A stretch of 64,000 nucleotides of DNA from Actinomycetota bacterium (GCA_023379935.1 JAMCPD010000024.1:53325-117324), one strand, 5' to 3'. Positions 9,622-18,921 are shown, counted from the first letter of the stretch. Made by a program: numbers and translations. Notes: generated from the sequence alone by a model not told the origin.

Positions 9622-10001
9622 ATGCCTGCGAGGGGCCATCAGATAATAGCCGTTACCAGGCTACTCCCATAAAGATAAACCCGGATCTCTTGGACCAGGT
9701 AATGTACAACGATCAAGGCCTTGTGCCTGCCATAGTGCAGGATATATCCACCAACCAAGTGTTGATGCTGGCTTGGATGAGCAAAGCATCGCTTGAAAAG
9801 ACTCTCCTAACCGGCAGGACATGGTTTTGGAGCCGTAGTCGTCAGGAGTACTGGTGCAAGGGGGAAACATCCGGGAATCGTCAATGGGTAAGGAAAGTAT
9901 TTTATGACTGCGATGCAGATGCTATTTTGCTGTTGGTTGATCAAGAGGGAGAAGGAGCTTGCCATACCGGAAATTGGAGTTGTTTTTACCGTGAGTTTTA
10001 A
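9618..10001 (+). CDS. hisI: Phosphoribosyl-AMP cyclohydrolase HisI
   Basis: Opens the adenine ring of PR-AMP in histidine synthesis. Family blocks seen: '[21 protein letters not shown]', '[23 protein letters not shown]', '[23 protein letters not shown]' and 'SCFYREF'. The Cys and Asp residues in CDADA and ACHTG are the zinc/magnesium ligands of HisI. 127 residues, monofunctional (no HisE domain). Separated from other his genes and coupled to the GroES-like gene by a 4-nt overlap. Confidence 0.95.
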   Translation: MNACEGPSDNSRYQATPIKINPDLLDQVMYNDQGLVPAIVQDISTNQVLMLAWMSKASLEKTLLTGRTWFWSRSRQEYWCKGETSGNRQWVRKVFYDCDADAILLLVDQEGEGACHTGNWSCFYREF

Positions 10002-10017
10002 CTTTTTTTCTTGGTCA

Positions 10018-10050
10018 TTATTAAGGTGTTCTTAATCTGTTTTTAAGATT
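10018..10050 (+). promoter_or_regulatory. Three 11-bp direct repeats (OmpR/PhoB-type operator candidate)
   Basis: TTATTAAGGTG, TTCTTAATCTG and TTTTTAAGATT follow each other without gap (10018-10028, 10029-10039, 10040-10050), sharing TTnTTAA at exact helical spacing. This is the layout of OmpR/PhoB-family response-regulator boxes. A TATTAT -10 candidate lies at 10058-10063, so the repeats overlap the -35 position, as for an activated promoter of the exported-protein gene at 10140. Confidence 0.5.
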
Positions 10051-10139
10051 GACCGTTTATTATCGGTTGTGGATGTCACTATTGGCAGTCCAATGGGACT
10101 TACAAAGTGAGAAATTAGTAGGATAGCAAAGGAGTTCAA

Positions 10140-10649
10140 ATGAAAATATCAAAAATAAGATTACCAATCAAAAGCGTACACATAAAAGCCGGTCTTGTAG
10201 CTGCGGTTCTTGCCGGTACAGTACTTGGCTCGTCAATAGCATTTGCCGTTACCGGAAGTAGCACACCGCCTACTTCATCTACAGTTGCCGCCGCTACTCA
10301 TGCGAAAAAGGGACTCAAGCACCATGATGCTCTTTTGAAGCGTAGAGCCGCTATGTTGGCACGTAAGGCTTTGGGATCGCTGTTGATCGGCAAGGTTGTC
10401 TCTGACAGCTCAACAGGCGGTGCTTATGGTGAAGGAAGTATTACGGTTAGCCAGCCAAATGGCAAGCAGTTAACTTTTAGCTTAACCAATCTGAGCCGCG
10501 CGTGGAAGTACAACGGCAAGGGAACACCTCCAACTAAAGAGAGCGCGACCTCTATAGGTGTAAACGAGATAGTTGGGTTGCATATCTCCTCCATACAAAA
10601 AGGAGTTTCGTGGGCACATGAAATTTTAGATACTGGCTTTGCAGCCTAG
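10140..10649 (+). CDS. Exported or membrane-anchored hypothetical protein
   Basis: 169 residues behind a good Shine-Dalgarno (AAAGGAG, 6 nt). The N-terminus is a basic stretch followed by a hydrophobic segment (about residues 17-37, ending 'GSSIAFAV'), which looks like a Sec signal or anchor. A Thr/Ser-rich linker and a Lys/His/Arg-rich helix ('HAKKGLKHHDALLKRR') follow. The C-terminal part ('GSITVSQPNGKQLTFSLTN' then 'GVNEIVGLHIS') resembles small beta domains of unknown function. No family recognised. The upstream 11-bp repeats suggest two-component control. Overlaps the next gene by 11 nt. Confidence 0.75.
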   Translation: MKISKIRLPIKSVHIKAGLVAAVLAGTVLGSSIAFAVTGSSTPPTSSTVAAATHAKKGLKHHDALLKRRAAMLARKALGSLLIGKVVSDSSTGGAYGEGSITVSQPNGKQLTFSLTNLSRAWKYNGKGTPPTKESATSIGVNEIVGLHISSIQKGVSWAHEILDTGFAA

Positions 10650-11907
10650 AACCAAGGCTAAAGCTAAAGGCAAGTTTAAATTTAATATATCGAATATCTC
10701 CCGGTTGTCGGTTGACACTCGCCTCCGGGAGGTATTCTCTACTCAATGGTTACCGGATACACCTTGGCTGCCAGCCATTGTTATCTTTACGGCCGCTCTT
10801 GTCTTTGTCGGTTTGCGCTTGATCATACTGGGTCACGGTAATCCTTCATGGTTCATACTCCTTGGGGGAAAATATGCTAATTCTGCTCAAGTTCCACACG
10901 GAATTCATATTTTTGCGGGCAGTGGCTATGATGGCCAGTTTTACTATCGCTTAGCACTTAGCCCATTCAACTTTTCCAAGAGGCTATTCGGTATTCATAT
11001 GGACACGGTAGTCCGTTTTAGCCGTATCGGGTATCCGCTCTTGGCGTATCTTGGCGCGCTTGGACAGGTGAGCTTGGTCCCTTATACCTTAATCGGAGTC
11101 AATATGATAGCACTGGGACTACTTGGCTTCTCCGGTGGTATTATTGCTCAACAGGCTAAGCGCCATGCGCTGTGGGGCTTGTTGATTGCGGGATACTGGG
11201 GATTTATATTTACTTTAGCCAGAGATACCACCGAGATTGTGGTTGATTTGCTGATTGTTCTGGGGCTGTTGGCTGTGCGGCGTTCCAGTTTTTTAATCGC
11301 AGGGTTGATCTTTTGTGCAGCTGTGTTAACTAAGGAAACGGCTGTGGCTGTTGTGGCGGGATTTGGATTTGTGCGCATATATAGCATTATTGTTGATTCT
11401 TTCAAGAACCATCACAAACTCCGGATAGGTAAAGCCGAGTTGGTCTGGTGCTTACCTGCAGTTGTCTTTATCGGGTGGGAGTTGATATTACGGGGTGCAA
11501 CGGGGAAAACAGTCATTCTGTCTGATACCGGCCACAATCTGTATTGGCCTTTTGTGGAGATGTTTTCTGCGGCGTTTCATTATTTGTCCTTGGTCCCTTC
11601 GGTTGAGGCACTTATATGGTTAGTGGAGTTTGTCGTACTTGGTGGAGTTGTTGTATTGGCCACAAAAGCATTTCTCTCAAACACTGTGATATCATCTGAA
11701 CGTTTGGCGTGGTGTTTTGTGGTTGGGTTGGCTGTTTCATTGGCAGCCGGAATATGGTATGGACAGGTTGATTTTCGTTCTATGGACGATGTTTACTTAA
11801 TGAGTTCGATACTGTTGGTTAGTTCCAAGGTAAAACTGGGTTTGTTGGCAGCACTACTTTTCGCAGTGTGGATAGGGGTCGCACTGCACAGAATAGCTTT
11901 TACTTAA
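10639..11907 (+). CDS. Polytopic membrane protein, possible GT-C-type glycosyltransferase
   Basis: Up to 422 residues with roughly ten hydrophobic segments after a basic N-terminus. A luminal loop 'SGYDGQFYYRLALSPF' after the first transmembrane segment and 'AAVLTKETAVAVV' between later segments recall GT-C transferases (acidic residue in loop 1, 'LTKE' motif). Substrate unknown. The frame opens at a TTG (10639) overlapping the upstream gene. A downstream TTG in the 'RLSVDTRL' region is also possible, so the start is uncertain. Confidence 0.7.
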   Translation: MQPRTKAKAKGKFKFNISNISRLSVDTRLREVFSTQWLPDTPWLPAIVIFTAALVFVGLRLIILGHGNPSWFILLGGKYANSAQVPHGIHIFAGSGYDGQFYYRLALSPFNFSKRLFGIHMDTVVRFSRIGYPLLAYLGALGQVSLVPYTLIGVNMIALGLLGFSGGIIAQQAKRHALWGLLIAGYWGFIFTLARDTTEIVVDLLIVLGLLAVRRSSFLIAGLIFCAAVLTKETAVAVVAGFGFVRIYSIIVDSFKNHHKLRIGKAELVWCLPAVVFIGWELILRGATGKTVILSDTGHNLYWPFVEMFSAAFHYLSLVPSVEALIWLVEFVVLGGVVVLATKAFLSNTVISSERLAWCFVVGLAVSLAAGIWYGQVDFRSMDDVYLMSSILLVSSKVKLGLLAALLFAVWIGVALHRIAFT

Positions 11908-11925
11908 AGAGGCTAGGTGTCCTAT

Positions 11926-12000
11926 ATGAAAAATCCTCATGTGCGGAAAACCGATGAGGCGGGGTGTGAGGCTAGATTCTTGAGCCAGCTTATATTATAG
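11926..12000 (+). other. Short leader-like frame and weak hairpin before trpE
   Basis: An ATG at 11926 opens 24 codons ending in TAG at 11998-12000, nine bases before trpE. It overlaps a hairpin (CCTCAT 11935-11940 / ATGAGG 11954-11959). It contains no Trp codon, so it is not a classical trp attenuator peptide. Function unproven. Confidence 0.25.
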
Positions 12001-12009
12001 TTTATATTA

Positions 12010-13689
12010 ATGTCAATTCAACCAAGCCCAACGCGTCAAGAGTTTCACGAACTGGCCTCTAAATGGCGCATACTACCTGTATATGTGGAGTTGGGTTGTG
12101 ATACGATTACCCCCGTAGCGGCTTTTTTGAAGTTGCTAAAAGAAGGTGCGCCAATTGTTGGCACTCCAGGTAATCTTGCCGGGAATGGTGATGTCGGATC
12201 AACCGGTTTTTTGTTAGAGTCGGCTGAAGGTGGAGAGCGTTGGGGTAGGTACTCTTTTGTCGGACGTTCCCCCATAGCGACACTGGTGACAAGAGGTTTG
12301 AATGTAAGCATAGTGGGCTGCGATGAAGGTGATATATTGTCAAGGTTACACGCAATACCGAAAGATAAAGGTATTTTAGCTGCATTAGAAGTTTTGTTGT
12401 CAAGTTACAGTTCTCCTGAACTGCCTCAACTGCCGCCTTTGCACTCAGGTGTAGTCGGTTATCTCGCCTATGACGTGGTAAGAGAGATAGAGCGTTTAGA
12501 GAATGTACCTGACGACGATACGGGTTACCCCGATGCGATAGTATCGCTTATAGGTGAAATGGCGGCTTTTGATCATTGGCATCAAAAGGTTGTTCTGATA
12601 AGCAACGTATTGGTCGACCCATCATGGGGAGGAAAGAAGATTGATGATGCTTATGACAAAGCAACCGATGCTCTGGATGGCTTGATGAGTGATCTGTTCT
12701 CCCCGTTACGCGAGTTCCCCTTTGGTCTGCCGTCAAAGTTGGAGAGTGTTGAGATGGTAGGTAAACAGGCTATTGAAGGCTATGATCACCTAAGCGTCAA
12801 TGGCTGGGAAAAGTTTGGTTTTAGCCAAGGGGAGATACAACGCAACCTCTCTGCTGAGCAGTATATGGCGGCAGTTGAAAAAGCCAAGACGCATATTGTG
12901 GCTGGAGATATATTTCAGGTAGTTCTTTCACAGAAATTTGAGTTTGACTTGAAAGCGGATCCTTTTGATGTTTACAGGGTACTGAGGCAGATAAATCCCA
13001 GCCCTTATATGTATTTTTTGAAGCATCCCGAGGTTAGTATAGCCGGTTCTTCACCGGAGATGATGGTTCGCCTGCGCGACGGCCAGGTTATGTCTTGTCC
13101 GATTGCGGGGACAAGACCGAGGGGTATAGACGATGCTCAGGATGCTTATTTAGAGGAACAACTTCGGCATGATCCGAAAGAGATGGCAGAACATGTGATG
13201 TTGGTGGATCTGGCTCGGAGTGATGTGGGGAAGGTAGTTGACTTTGGAACAGAGAAGGTAGATGATTTTATGAGGGTAGAACGTTACAGCCATGTTATGC
13301 ATCTTACTTCTCAGGTATCGGGCAGGTTGAGTGCCGGCAAATCACCGGTTGATGTTTTAAGGGCTACATTCCCGCATGGTACACTTTCAGGAGCACCAAA
13401 AGTGCGGGCTATGGAGATTATTGATGACCTGGAACCAACCAAACGCGGGCCTTATGGGGGAGTGGTTGGCTACCTCGATTTCTCAGGCAACTTAGATACT
13501 GCCATTGTCATAAGAACAATGGTTATCTCGCCTAGTGGGCGAGCATTTGTGCAGGTGGGCGCTGGTATAGTAGCGGATAGCAATCCAGAGCTGGAAAACC
13601 GGGAGACTATAAACAAAGCTACGGCTTTGATAGCTGCAGTTGCGCCGGCCAGAGAGATGGGGAAAATACGAATGGTGCCGAACGGATGA
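12010..13689 (+). CDS. trpE: Anthranilate synthase component I
   Basis: Converts chorismate plus ammonia or glutamine to anthranilate. Its 559 residues contain the Trp feedback element (LLES within 'GFLLESAEGGERWGRYSF') and the chorismate-binding C-terminal domain: 'AGDIFQVVLSQKF', 'SPEMMVRLRDGQVMSCPIAGTRPRG', 'EHVMLVDLARSDVGKV', 'FPHGTLSGAPKVRAMEII', 'VQVGAGIVADSNPE'. First gene of the trp cluster. Glutamine use requires TrpG, which is not in this window. The last codon overlaps ygfZ (ATGA). Confidence 0.96.
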   Translation: MSIQPSPTRQEFHELASKWRILPVYVELGCDTITPVAAFLKLLKEGAPIVGTPGNLAGNGDVGSTGFLLESAEGGERWGRYSFVGRSPIATLVTRGLNVSIVGCDEGDILSRLHAIPKDKGILAALEVLLSSYSSPELPQLPPLHSGVVGYLAYDVVREIERLENVPDDDTGYPDAIVSLIGEMAAFDHWHQKVVLISNVLVDPSWGGKKIDDAYDKATDALDGLMSDLFSPLREFPFGLPSKLESVEMVGKQAIEGYDHLSVNGWEKFGFSQGEIQRNLSAEQYMAAVEKAKTHIVAGDIFQVVLSQKFEFDLKADPFDVYRVLRQINPSPYMYFLKHPEVSIAGSSPEMMVRLRDGQVMSCPIAGTRPRGIDDAQDAYLEEQLRHDPKEMAEHVMLVDLARSDVGKVVDFGTEKVDDFMRVERYSHVMHLTSQVSGRLSAGKSPVDVLRATFPHGTLSGAPKVRAMEIIDDLEPTKRGPYGGVVGYLDFSGNLDTAIVIRTMVISPSGRAFVQVGAGIVADSNPELENRETINKATALIAAVAPAREMGKIRMVPNG

Positions 13690-14762
13690 GTAGTTTGGAT
13701 CACGTGGGATATTGGGCAACAAAGCATTCAGTCGCAGTTTTCCAAACCAGTCGCGACTTTATCATAGCTGAGGGTCCTGATACATTGGAATACTTACAAG
13801 GCCAGTTAACACAAGATATAGCTGCTCTCGCACCAGGTGGATCTACGTGGTCGTTTTTGCTTGAACCCGATGGCAAGGTGAATGCCTTGTTGCGGGTTAC
13901 ACGCCTTGAACCTTTCGATGCCCGAATTGGCGAAGATGGAGTTAATGTGGAAAGGGTGATACTTGATTTTGATTCAGGCTTTGTCGATCAGGTATTGAGC
14001 CGTCTTAACCGTTTCAAGTTACGCACTTCAGTTGAGTTCCTTGAACTCAACTGGGAGTGCCTTTCTTTACGGGGTCCGTTGTCGGAAGAAAAGTTACACG
14101 AGATCGGCAAAGTCGGTGATTTCACAGTTGTACGGTATTTAGCGGGTGGTCTTTTTGGGTTTGATTTGTTGGGCGAGCATTTTGATGTCCCACCCTCCTT
14201 GTCTTGGTGTGGGAAAGATGACTATGAGGCATTATTGGTTGAGACTGGAGCGGTCCGTATGGGAAAAGAGATAGATAAACGCACCATTCCTCAGGAGATT
14301 GGAGATGTGCATTTTGCCGTCAGCTTTAACAAGGGTTGCTACACCGGGCAAGAGTTGATGGCTCGTCTTGACGCTCGCGGCAACAATGTGGCAAGACGTT
14401 TGAGGGGCGTGGTGTTTGAAGCGGTTCCTTCCCCAGCTCCAAGTTCTGCTTCTACCGCTCACCATCTAATGCCCAAAGCCGGAACAACCCTGTGGATGTA
14501 TGATTCTTCGGGTAATGAAAGCCAAGTTGGTGAACTTACAAGCGTGGCTTGGTCACCAGCCATCTCCTCTCCCATAGCACTTGCCTACCTGCACAGAAGC
14601 GTTGTTCTTTCCGCCGAAGTTTTTGTGAGGCTGGACAATGTGCCTTCGAATGCCGACAATACCTTAAAATATGACCGTCGAGAGGCCGTAAAAATGCGCG
14701 GAGTTGTAGAACAGCTCCCAATGGGATGCGCGACAGGAAAAGGCATCAATCAAGGTGCCTAG
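13686..14762 (+). CDS. ygfZ: YgfZ/GcvT-like folate-binding protein
   Basis: 358-residue member of the YgfZ family, folate-dependent factors that help Fe-S enzymes such as MiaB. The signature K-G-C-Y-T-G-Q-E is present ('FNKGCYTGQELMARLDARGNNVARRLRG'), with an N-terminal GcvT-like fold ('EYLQGQLTQDIAAL' and 'SWSFLLEPDGKVNALLRV' type blocks). It sits inside the trp operon with 4-nt and 8-nt overlaps on its two sides, so it must be co-translated with trpE and trpC, although no role in tryptophan synthesis is known. Confidence 0.9.
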   Translation: MSSLDHVGYWATKHSVAVFQTSRDFIIAEGPDTLEYLQGQLTQDIAALAPGGSTWSFLLEPDGKVNALLRVTRLEPFDARIGEDGVNVERVILDFDSGFVDQVLSRLNRFKLRTSVEFLELNWECLSLRGPLSEEKLHEIGKVGDFTVVRYLAGGLFGFDLLGEHFDVPPSLSWCGKDDYEALLVETGAVRMGKEIDKRTIPQEIGDVHFAVSFNKGCYTGQELMARLDARGNNVARRLRGVVFEAVPSPAPSSASTAHHLMPKAGTTLWMYDSSGNESQVGELTSVAWSPAISSPIALAYLHRSVVLSAEVFVRLDNVPSNADNTLKYDRREAVKMRGVVEQLPMGCATGKGINQGA

Positions 14763-15603
14763 TTACTTAGATGAAATAGTTTCCTTTCATCGTCGTTTAG
14801 CCGACGAAGATACGAGATCACTTGCTGATTTAGAAGCCAATGCCCATGCCGTGGTCAAGCACAACTCCTTCGCCGAAGCATTGCGTTCAAAAAGCCCCAG
14901 AATGTCTGTTCAATCTACTCCTCCTCTCATGCCGGCTGTCATAGCTGAGTTCAAACGCCGTTCTCCTTCAAAAGGCTTGCTCGCGCTCGAAGCGGATCCA
15001 GCCAAGGTAGCCGGCGAGTATGAGCTTGGAGGAGCGACATGTCTTTCAGTTTTGACTGATGAGCATTTTTTTGGCGGTTCGGCCGATGATTTACTCGCAG
15101 CAAAGGAGTTCACGAGGTTGCCTATTTTACGAAAAGATTTTATCGTATCTGATGCGGATGTCTATGACACAAAGATCATGGGTGCGGATGCGCTACTTTT
15201 GATAGTAGCGGCGTTGCACAAAAATGAGTTGTTCCGTTTTTCTAAAATTGCAAGCGAACTTGGAATGTCAGTTTTGGTGGAGGTACATGATGAACAGGAG
15301 TTAGATATCTCCCTTCAGTATACTTTCCAGTGCAAAGACAAACTGATAGGAGTCAATCAACGCAACTTAGAGACATTTGAAGTTGATACCACAAAGGCAC
15401 AACAGATGTCCGCGCTTATCCCCGACGATCTGCTAAAGGTAGCTGAATCGGGGATAACAAGCTCCTTAGATGCTGCTAGATTAGGTGAGTGTGGTTTTGA
15501 TGCTGTTTTAGTCGGCGAGTTGTTTATGAAGGCTAATGACCGCACCAAAGCTGTTATGGCGTTAAGCGGAAAAATGGAGAAGTTAAATGGACGACGAAGG
15601 TAG
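14755..15603 (+). CDS. trpC: Indole-3-glycerol phosphate synthase
   Basis: TIM-barrel enzyme closing the indole ring of CdRP. 282 residues with the expected catalytic segments: 'PAVIAEFKRRSPSKG' (Glu/Lys), 'LSVLTDEHFFGGS', 'PILRKDFIVS', 'LVEVHDEQEL', 'IGVNQRNLETFEVD', 'VAESGITSSLDAARL', 'AVLVGELFMK'. GTG start overlapping ygfZ by 8 nt; its 3' end overlaps trpF by 17 nt. Confidence 0.96.
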   Translation: MPSYLDEIVSFHRRLADEDTRSLADLEANAHAVVKHNSFAEALRSKSPRMSVQSTPPLMPAVIAEFKRRSPSKGLLALEADPAKVAGEYELGGATCLSVLTDEHFFGGSADDLLAAKEFTRLPILRKDFIVSDADVYDTKIMGADALLLIVAALHKNELFRFSKIASELGMSVLVEVHDEQELDISLQYTFQCKDKLIGVNQRNLETFEVDTTKAQQMSALIPDDLLKVAESGITSSLDAARLGECGFDAVLVGELFMKANDRTKAVMALSGKMEKLNGRRR

Positions 15604-16282
15604 TTCACTGTTTGTAAAAGTATGCGGTATTACTTCTGAAAGTGATGGGCTACTGGCAGTTGCACTCGGATATGATGCGGTTGGCTTCGTTTTCGCTCCT
15701 TCCCCTCGCCAGATATCACCTCAGCTGGCCGGTGACATTGTAAAAAGACTTCCCCCTGAGATTATCACTGTAGGGGTATTTCGTGATGAATCTCCATCCC
15801 GGGTGGCTGAAATAGTAAACAGATACGGTCTTTCAGCTGCCCAACTTCATGGTCAGGAGTCAACCAAGGATTGCCAGTGGATAGCAGAACGGGTCAAGTT
15901 GTGTATAAAGGCTTTCCCTGTTGGACATCCCGGAATTTCCAACTTCTCCTCCTATGGAGCTTCCCTTGTAATGATCGATTCACCCAGCCCAGGTTCCGGT
16001 AAGGTCTTTGATTGGCAGCTTGCCATTGGTGCGGTGGATCCCAGAAAGATGATCATCTCAGGAGGTCTCAATGTATCTAACGTAGCTGATGCCATTGAGA
16101 CTCTTACCCCTTTCGGTGTAGACGTATCAAGTGGTGTTGAGGCTCGTGAAGGCGAGAAAGATCCGACGAAATTGAAACAGTTCATTACTCAAGCCAGAGC
16201 CGCGGCAGCGGCGTTATCGAAACGAAAGACCGATTCCTCTTCCTCGGCCACGGCCTTATATGACTGGGAGGAGGAGCAGTGA
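15587..16282 (+). CDS. trpF: Phosphoribosylanthranilate isomerase
   Basis: Amadori isomerase of tryptophan synthesis. Family motifs: '[16 protein letters not shown]' (catalytic Cys), '[17 protein letters not shown]', '[16 protein letters not shown]', 'AAQLHGQES', '[15 protein letters not shown]', '[15 protein letters not shown]', '[16 protein letters not shown]' (catalytic Asp). 231 residues, with an Ala/Arg-rich C-terminal extension ('[12 protein letters not shown]') beyond the usual end. Overlaps trpC; trpB follows. Confidence 0.95.
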   Translation: MDDEGSSLFVKVCGITSESDGLLAVALGYDAVGFVFAPSPRQISPQLAGDIVKRLPPEIITVGVFRDESPSRVAEIVNRYGLSAAQLHGQESTKDCQWIAERVKLCIKAFPVGHPGISNFSSYGASLVMIDSPSPGSGKVFDWQLAIGAVDPRKMIISGGLNVSNVADAIETLTPFGVDVSSGVEAREGEKDPTKLKQFITQARAAAAALSKRKTDSSSSATALYDWEEEQ

Positions 16283-16304
16283 GCAGCGGAGGAGTGAAAA
16301 GTTC

Positions 16305-17528
16305 ATGACAAGTGAGGGAATAGGAGTGCCAAGGGAGGGCCGGTTTGGCCAATGGGGCGGACGGTTTGTTCCCGAGTCTCTCGTGCCGGCTTGCATGGAG
16401 TTGGAAGAGGCATTCAACTCTGCTTGGGAGGACGCCGATTTTCATGCTGAGTACGAAACCATATTGGCACACTATGCCGGTCGGCCGACCCCGGTGTATG
16501 AGTGCGGCAGGCTTTCTCATCAGTTAGGTATAAGGGTATTGCTCAAAAGAGAGGATTTAGCTCATACCGGCTCACATAAGATAAACAATGTCATCGGGCA
16601 AGCCCTTCTAACCCGGAGAATGGGCAAGCGTCGTATGGTTGCAGAGACCGGGGCCGGACAGCATGGAGTTGCTTGTGCTACAGCGGCGGCACTTTTCGGG
16701 TTGGAGTGTACGGTTTATATGGGGGTAATTGATATGAATCGCCAAGCCTTAAACGTATTTCGCATGAAGTTGCTTGGTGCGGAGGTAAGAGCCGTAGAAA
16801 GCGGTGCCAAGACATTGAAGGATGCCGTAAATGAGGCTTTGCGTGACTGGGTGGCAAGTGTAGACTATACTCATTACTGCTTAGGCTCTGTTGTAGGTCC
16901 TCACCCTTTCCCGACAATGGTGAGGGAGTTTCAAAGGATTATAGGTACTGAGGCGCGCAAGCAGTGTAATGACATTTTAGGCGGTGAAGACCCGGATTAT
17001 GTGGTTGCGTGCGTTGGAGGAGGTTCAAATTCCGCCGGCACGTTCGCTGCTTTTATTGATACTGATGCTAAGTTGGTGGGAGTGGAGGCATACGGCGGTG
17101 CCGCTATTTCAAACGGCAACCCAACCGTACTGCACGGTATGTACTCGCGTGTTCTATCCGATGCAAATGGTCAGATTTTAGAGGCGCACTCCATATCTGC
17201 CGGTTTGGACTATCCCGGTGTAGGACCGGAACACGCATGGTGGGGGCAAATCGGACGGGTTGACTATGTGACGGCAGAGGACGAAGAGGTGCTGGATGCT
17301 TTTGTGCTGTTGGCAAAAACAGAAGGGATCCTTCCCGCTTTGGAGTCCGCACACGCTCTTTCTTGGATTGTGCGTGAAGCGGGAAAGAAAGTGCCCAAGG
17401 GATCTACGGTGCTGCTCACCTTATCAGGCAGAGGCGACAAAGACGTAGAGCAGGTTAGTCGGCTACTGGCTGGAGAAAAAGACGGTGGCGATTTCACCAA
17501 TGGCGCTTTAGGTGGGGCAGGTAGTTAA
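16305..17528 (+). CDS. trpB: Tryptophan synthase beta chain
   Basis: PLP enzyme joining indole and serine. The PLP Lys lies in '[18 protein letters not shown]'. Other diagnostic blocks are '[18 protein letters not shown]', '[17 protein letters not shown]', '[17 protein letters not shown]' (phosphate-binding loop) and '[15 protein letters not shown]'. The frame is open from an ATG at 16260. I prefer the ATG at 16305 because conserved sequence begins just after it and GGAGG sits about 11 nt upstream; this start is moderately certain. Immediately followed by trpA. Confidence 0.96.
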   Translation: MTSEGIGVPREGRFGQWGGRFVPESLVPACMELEEAFNSAWEDADFHAEYETILAHYAGRPTPVYECGRLSHQLGIRVLLKREDLAHTGSHKINNVIGQALLTRRMGKRRMVAETGAGQHGVACATAAALFGLECTVYMGVIDMNRQALNVFRMKLLGAEVRAVESGAKTLKDAVNEALRDWVASVDYTHYCLGSVVGPHPFPTMVREFQRIIGTEARKQCNDILGGEDPDYVVACVGGGSNSAGTFAAFIDTDAKLVGVEAYGGAAISNGNPTVLHGMYSRVLSDANGQILEAHSISAGLDYPGVGPEHAWWGQIGRVDYVTAEDEEVLDAFVLLAKTEGILPALESAHALSWIVREAGKKVPKGSTVLLTLSGRGDKDVEQVSRLLAGEKDGGDFTNGALGGAGS

Positions 17529-17531
17529 GCC

Positions 17532-18302
17532 GTGGGTGTTTTAGAGGCGCATTTGAGAGCGCGGAGAGACTCTGGATCCAAGTTGCTGGTTGCTTACATT
17601 ACCGCCGGTGCCCGTTCGGATTGGCTGGAGTTGCTTCTAGGTGTTAGCCAAGCAGGAGTAGATGGGATTGAGGTTGGTATTCCCTTTTCCGATCCGGTAA
17701 TGGATGGACCGGTTATCCAAGAAGCATGCACTCGTGCGCTTGGATGTGCCACCACACTTCAAGGTATATTGGCTGAACTTGAAACGGTTAACTTAGGTGT
17801 TCCGCTTATAGCGATGAGTTATTACAATCCAATTTTAGCGCTTGGGTTGGCCGAGACGGCTCATGGGATGGTAAAAAGTCATTTGGCAGGTTCAATAATT
17901 CCTGATTTGTCTTTGGAAGAGACGAAACCTTGGCATAAGGTTGCGCATTTTTTGGGTATTGATACAGTGTTGCTGGTTGCTCCTTCAACCCCTAAGCAAC
18001 GCGTCAAATTGATATGCGATGAATCTTCGGGGTTTGTATATGCAGTTGGTGTTATGGGGGTGACAGGTGAGCGTTCCTCATTGGCGGGGGAAGCTGTTCA
18101 AGTAGTCGAAGCGATTAAATCTTTCACTGATACTCCCGTACTTGTTGGGGTTGGGGTTTCAGATGCTGCCCAAGCTGCGCAAGTGTGCCAGGTTGCAGAC
18201 GGTGTGGTTGTGGGATCCGCGATTATGCGAAGAGTTTTGGCCGGGGAGTCTATCAATGAAATAGCCTCGTTTGTGGCCGGGATACGTCAAGGCATTGCCT
18301 AA
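17532..18302 (+). CDS. trpA: Tryptophan synthase alpha chain
   Basis: Cleaves indole-3-glycerol phosphate and channels indole to TrpB. 256 residues with 'GVDGIEVGIPFSDPVMDGPVIQEA' (catalytic Glu and Asp), 'IAMSYYNPIL', 'GSIIPDLSLEE', 'VYAVGVMGVTGERSSL' and 'VLVGVGVSDAAQA'. GTG start 3 nt after the trpB stop. Last gene of the cluster; its end overlaps the convergent ribC by 4 nt. Confidence 0.95.
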   Translation: MGVLEAHLRARRDSGSKLLVAYITAGARSDWLELLLGVSQAGVDGIEVGIPFSDPVMDGPVIQEACTRALGCATTLQGILAELETVNLGVPLIAMSYYNPILALGLAETAHGMVKSHLAGSIIPDLSLEETKPWHKVAHFLGIDTVLLVAPSTPKQRVKLICDESSGFVYAVGVMGVTGERSSLAGEAVQVVEAIKSFTDTPVLVGVGVSDAAQAAQVCQVADGVVVGSAIMRRVLAGESINEIASFVAGIRQGIA

Positions 18303-18769
18303 AGCGGTCCGGCATCATCGGCGCCTTGTCTGACTCCTTGCCCTGCCCGTTTTGTGAGTTCTTCAGGCTCAAAAAGCATCCAGTAAGCGTTGCGGGCATG
18401 GCTACGTGCACGATTTATGCATAGCTGAACAAGTTTTTCGGGGTCATCTTCTTCAATCTCATGTACAAAGACCTCAATGATATGTGTGTTGGTCAGCAGC
18501 CTTGCCATCATCAACCCCTGTGATGCTTCATGTGCACATACCTGATCTATTTCCGCTTTTCCAGCCATACCAATAGCTATAGCTATAGCACATCTTGAGT
18601 TTTCTATAAGCCGTTTACACTCCACAGCCAGATCTTTAAAGCCCGGTACGCTGGAGTGTATAACCTCAAACCGTTCTTTGTATCCGGGGCACTTTGACAG
18701 TTCATCCAACACTTGGCTGCCCATGTCCACCCGGGCGAACATGGTGTCTACTACTGCGATATAGTCCAT
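18299..18769 (-). CDS. ribC: Riboflavin synthase, archaeal type (RibC, COG1731-like)
   Basis: 156 residues resembling the archaeal riboflavin synthases (lumazine-synthase-like fold), not the trimeric bacterial RibE. Recognisable blocks are 'IAVVDTMFARVDMGS', 'VIHSSVPGFKDLAVECKRLIE', 'GMAGKAEIDQVCAHEAS', 'GLMMARLLTNTHIIEVFVHE' and the C-terminal 'LTKRAGQGVRQGADDAGPL', which I recall as near-invariant in Methanocaldococcus-type enzymes. It would convert two 6,7-dimethyl-8-ribityllumazine to riboflavin. A TAAATT hexamer 7 nt before the ATG suggests a leaderless message. No other rib genes are adjacent. Family identification is from memory of the archaeal sequence. Confidence 0.88.
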   Translation of the reverse strand: MDYIAVVDTMFARVDMGSQVLDELSKCPGYKERFEVIHSSVPGFKDLAVECKRLIENSRCAIAIAIGMAGKAEIDQVCAHEASQGLMMARLLTNTHIIEVFVHEIEEDDPEKLVQLCINRARSHARNAYWMLFEPEELTKRAGQGVRQGADDAGPL

Positions 18770-18921
18770 TTGTTATAATTTAGCCAAGATATCAAAAAAT
18801 AAAAAATTGATTCGATTCATGAGAGCAATATCTGCTGTTATTTGCATAATGACCAAGATGGGTCTATACTATTTTCAGTTGGGTAAAGTAATCTTTGTAA
18901 TTCTATAAGGGTCAAGGTTGT

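Noticed and set aside
11926..12000. Short frame before trpE as a trp attenuator leader peptide
   Set aside because: It has no Trp codons and the hairpin lacks a T-run or competing pairing, so only a weak note was kept.
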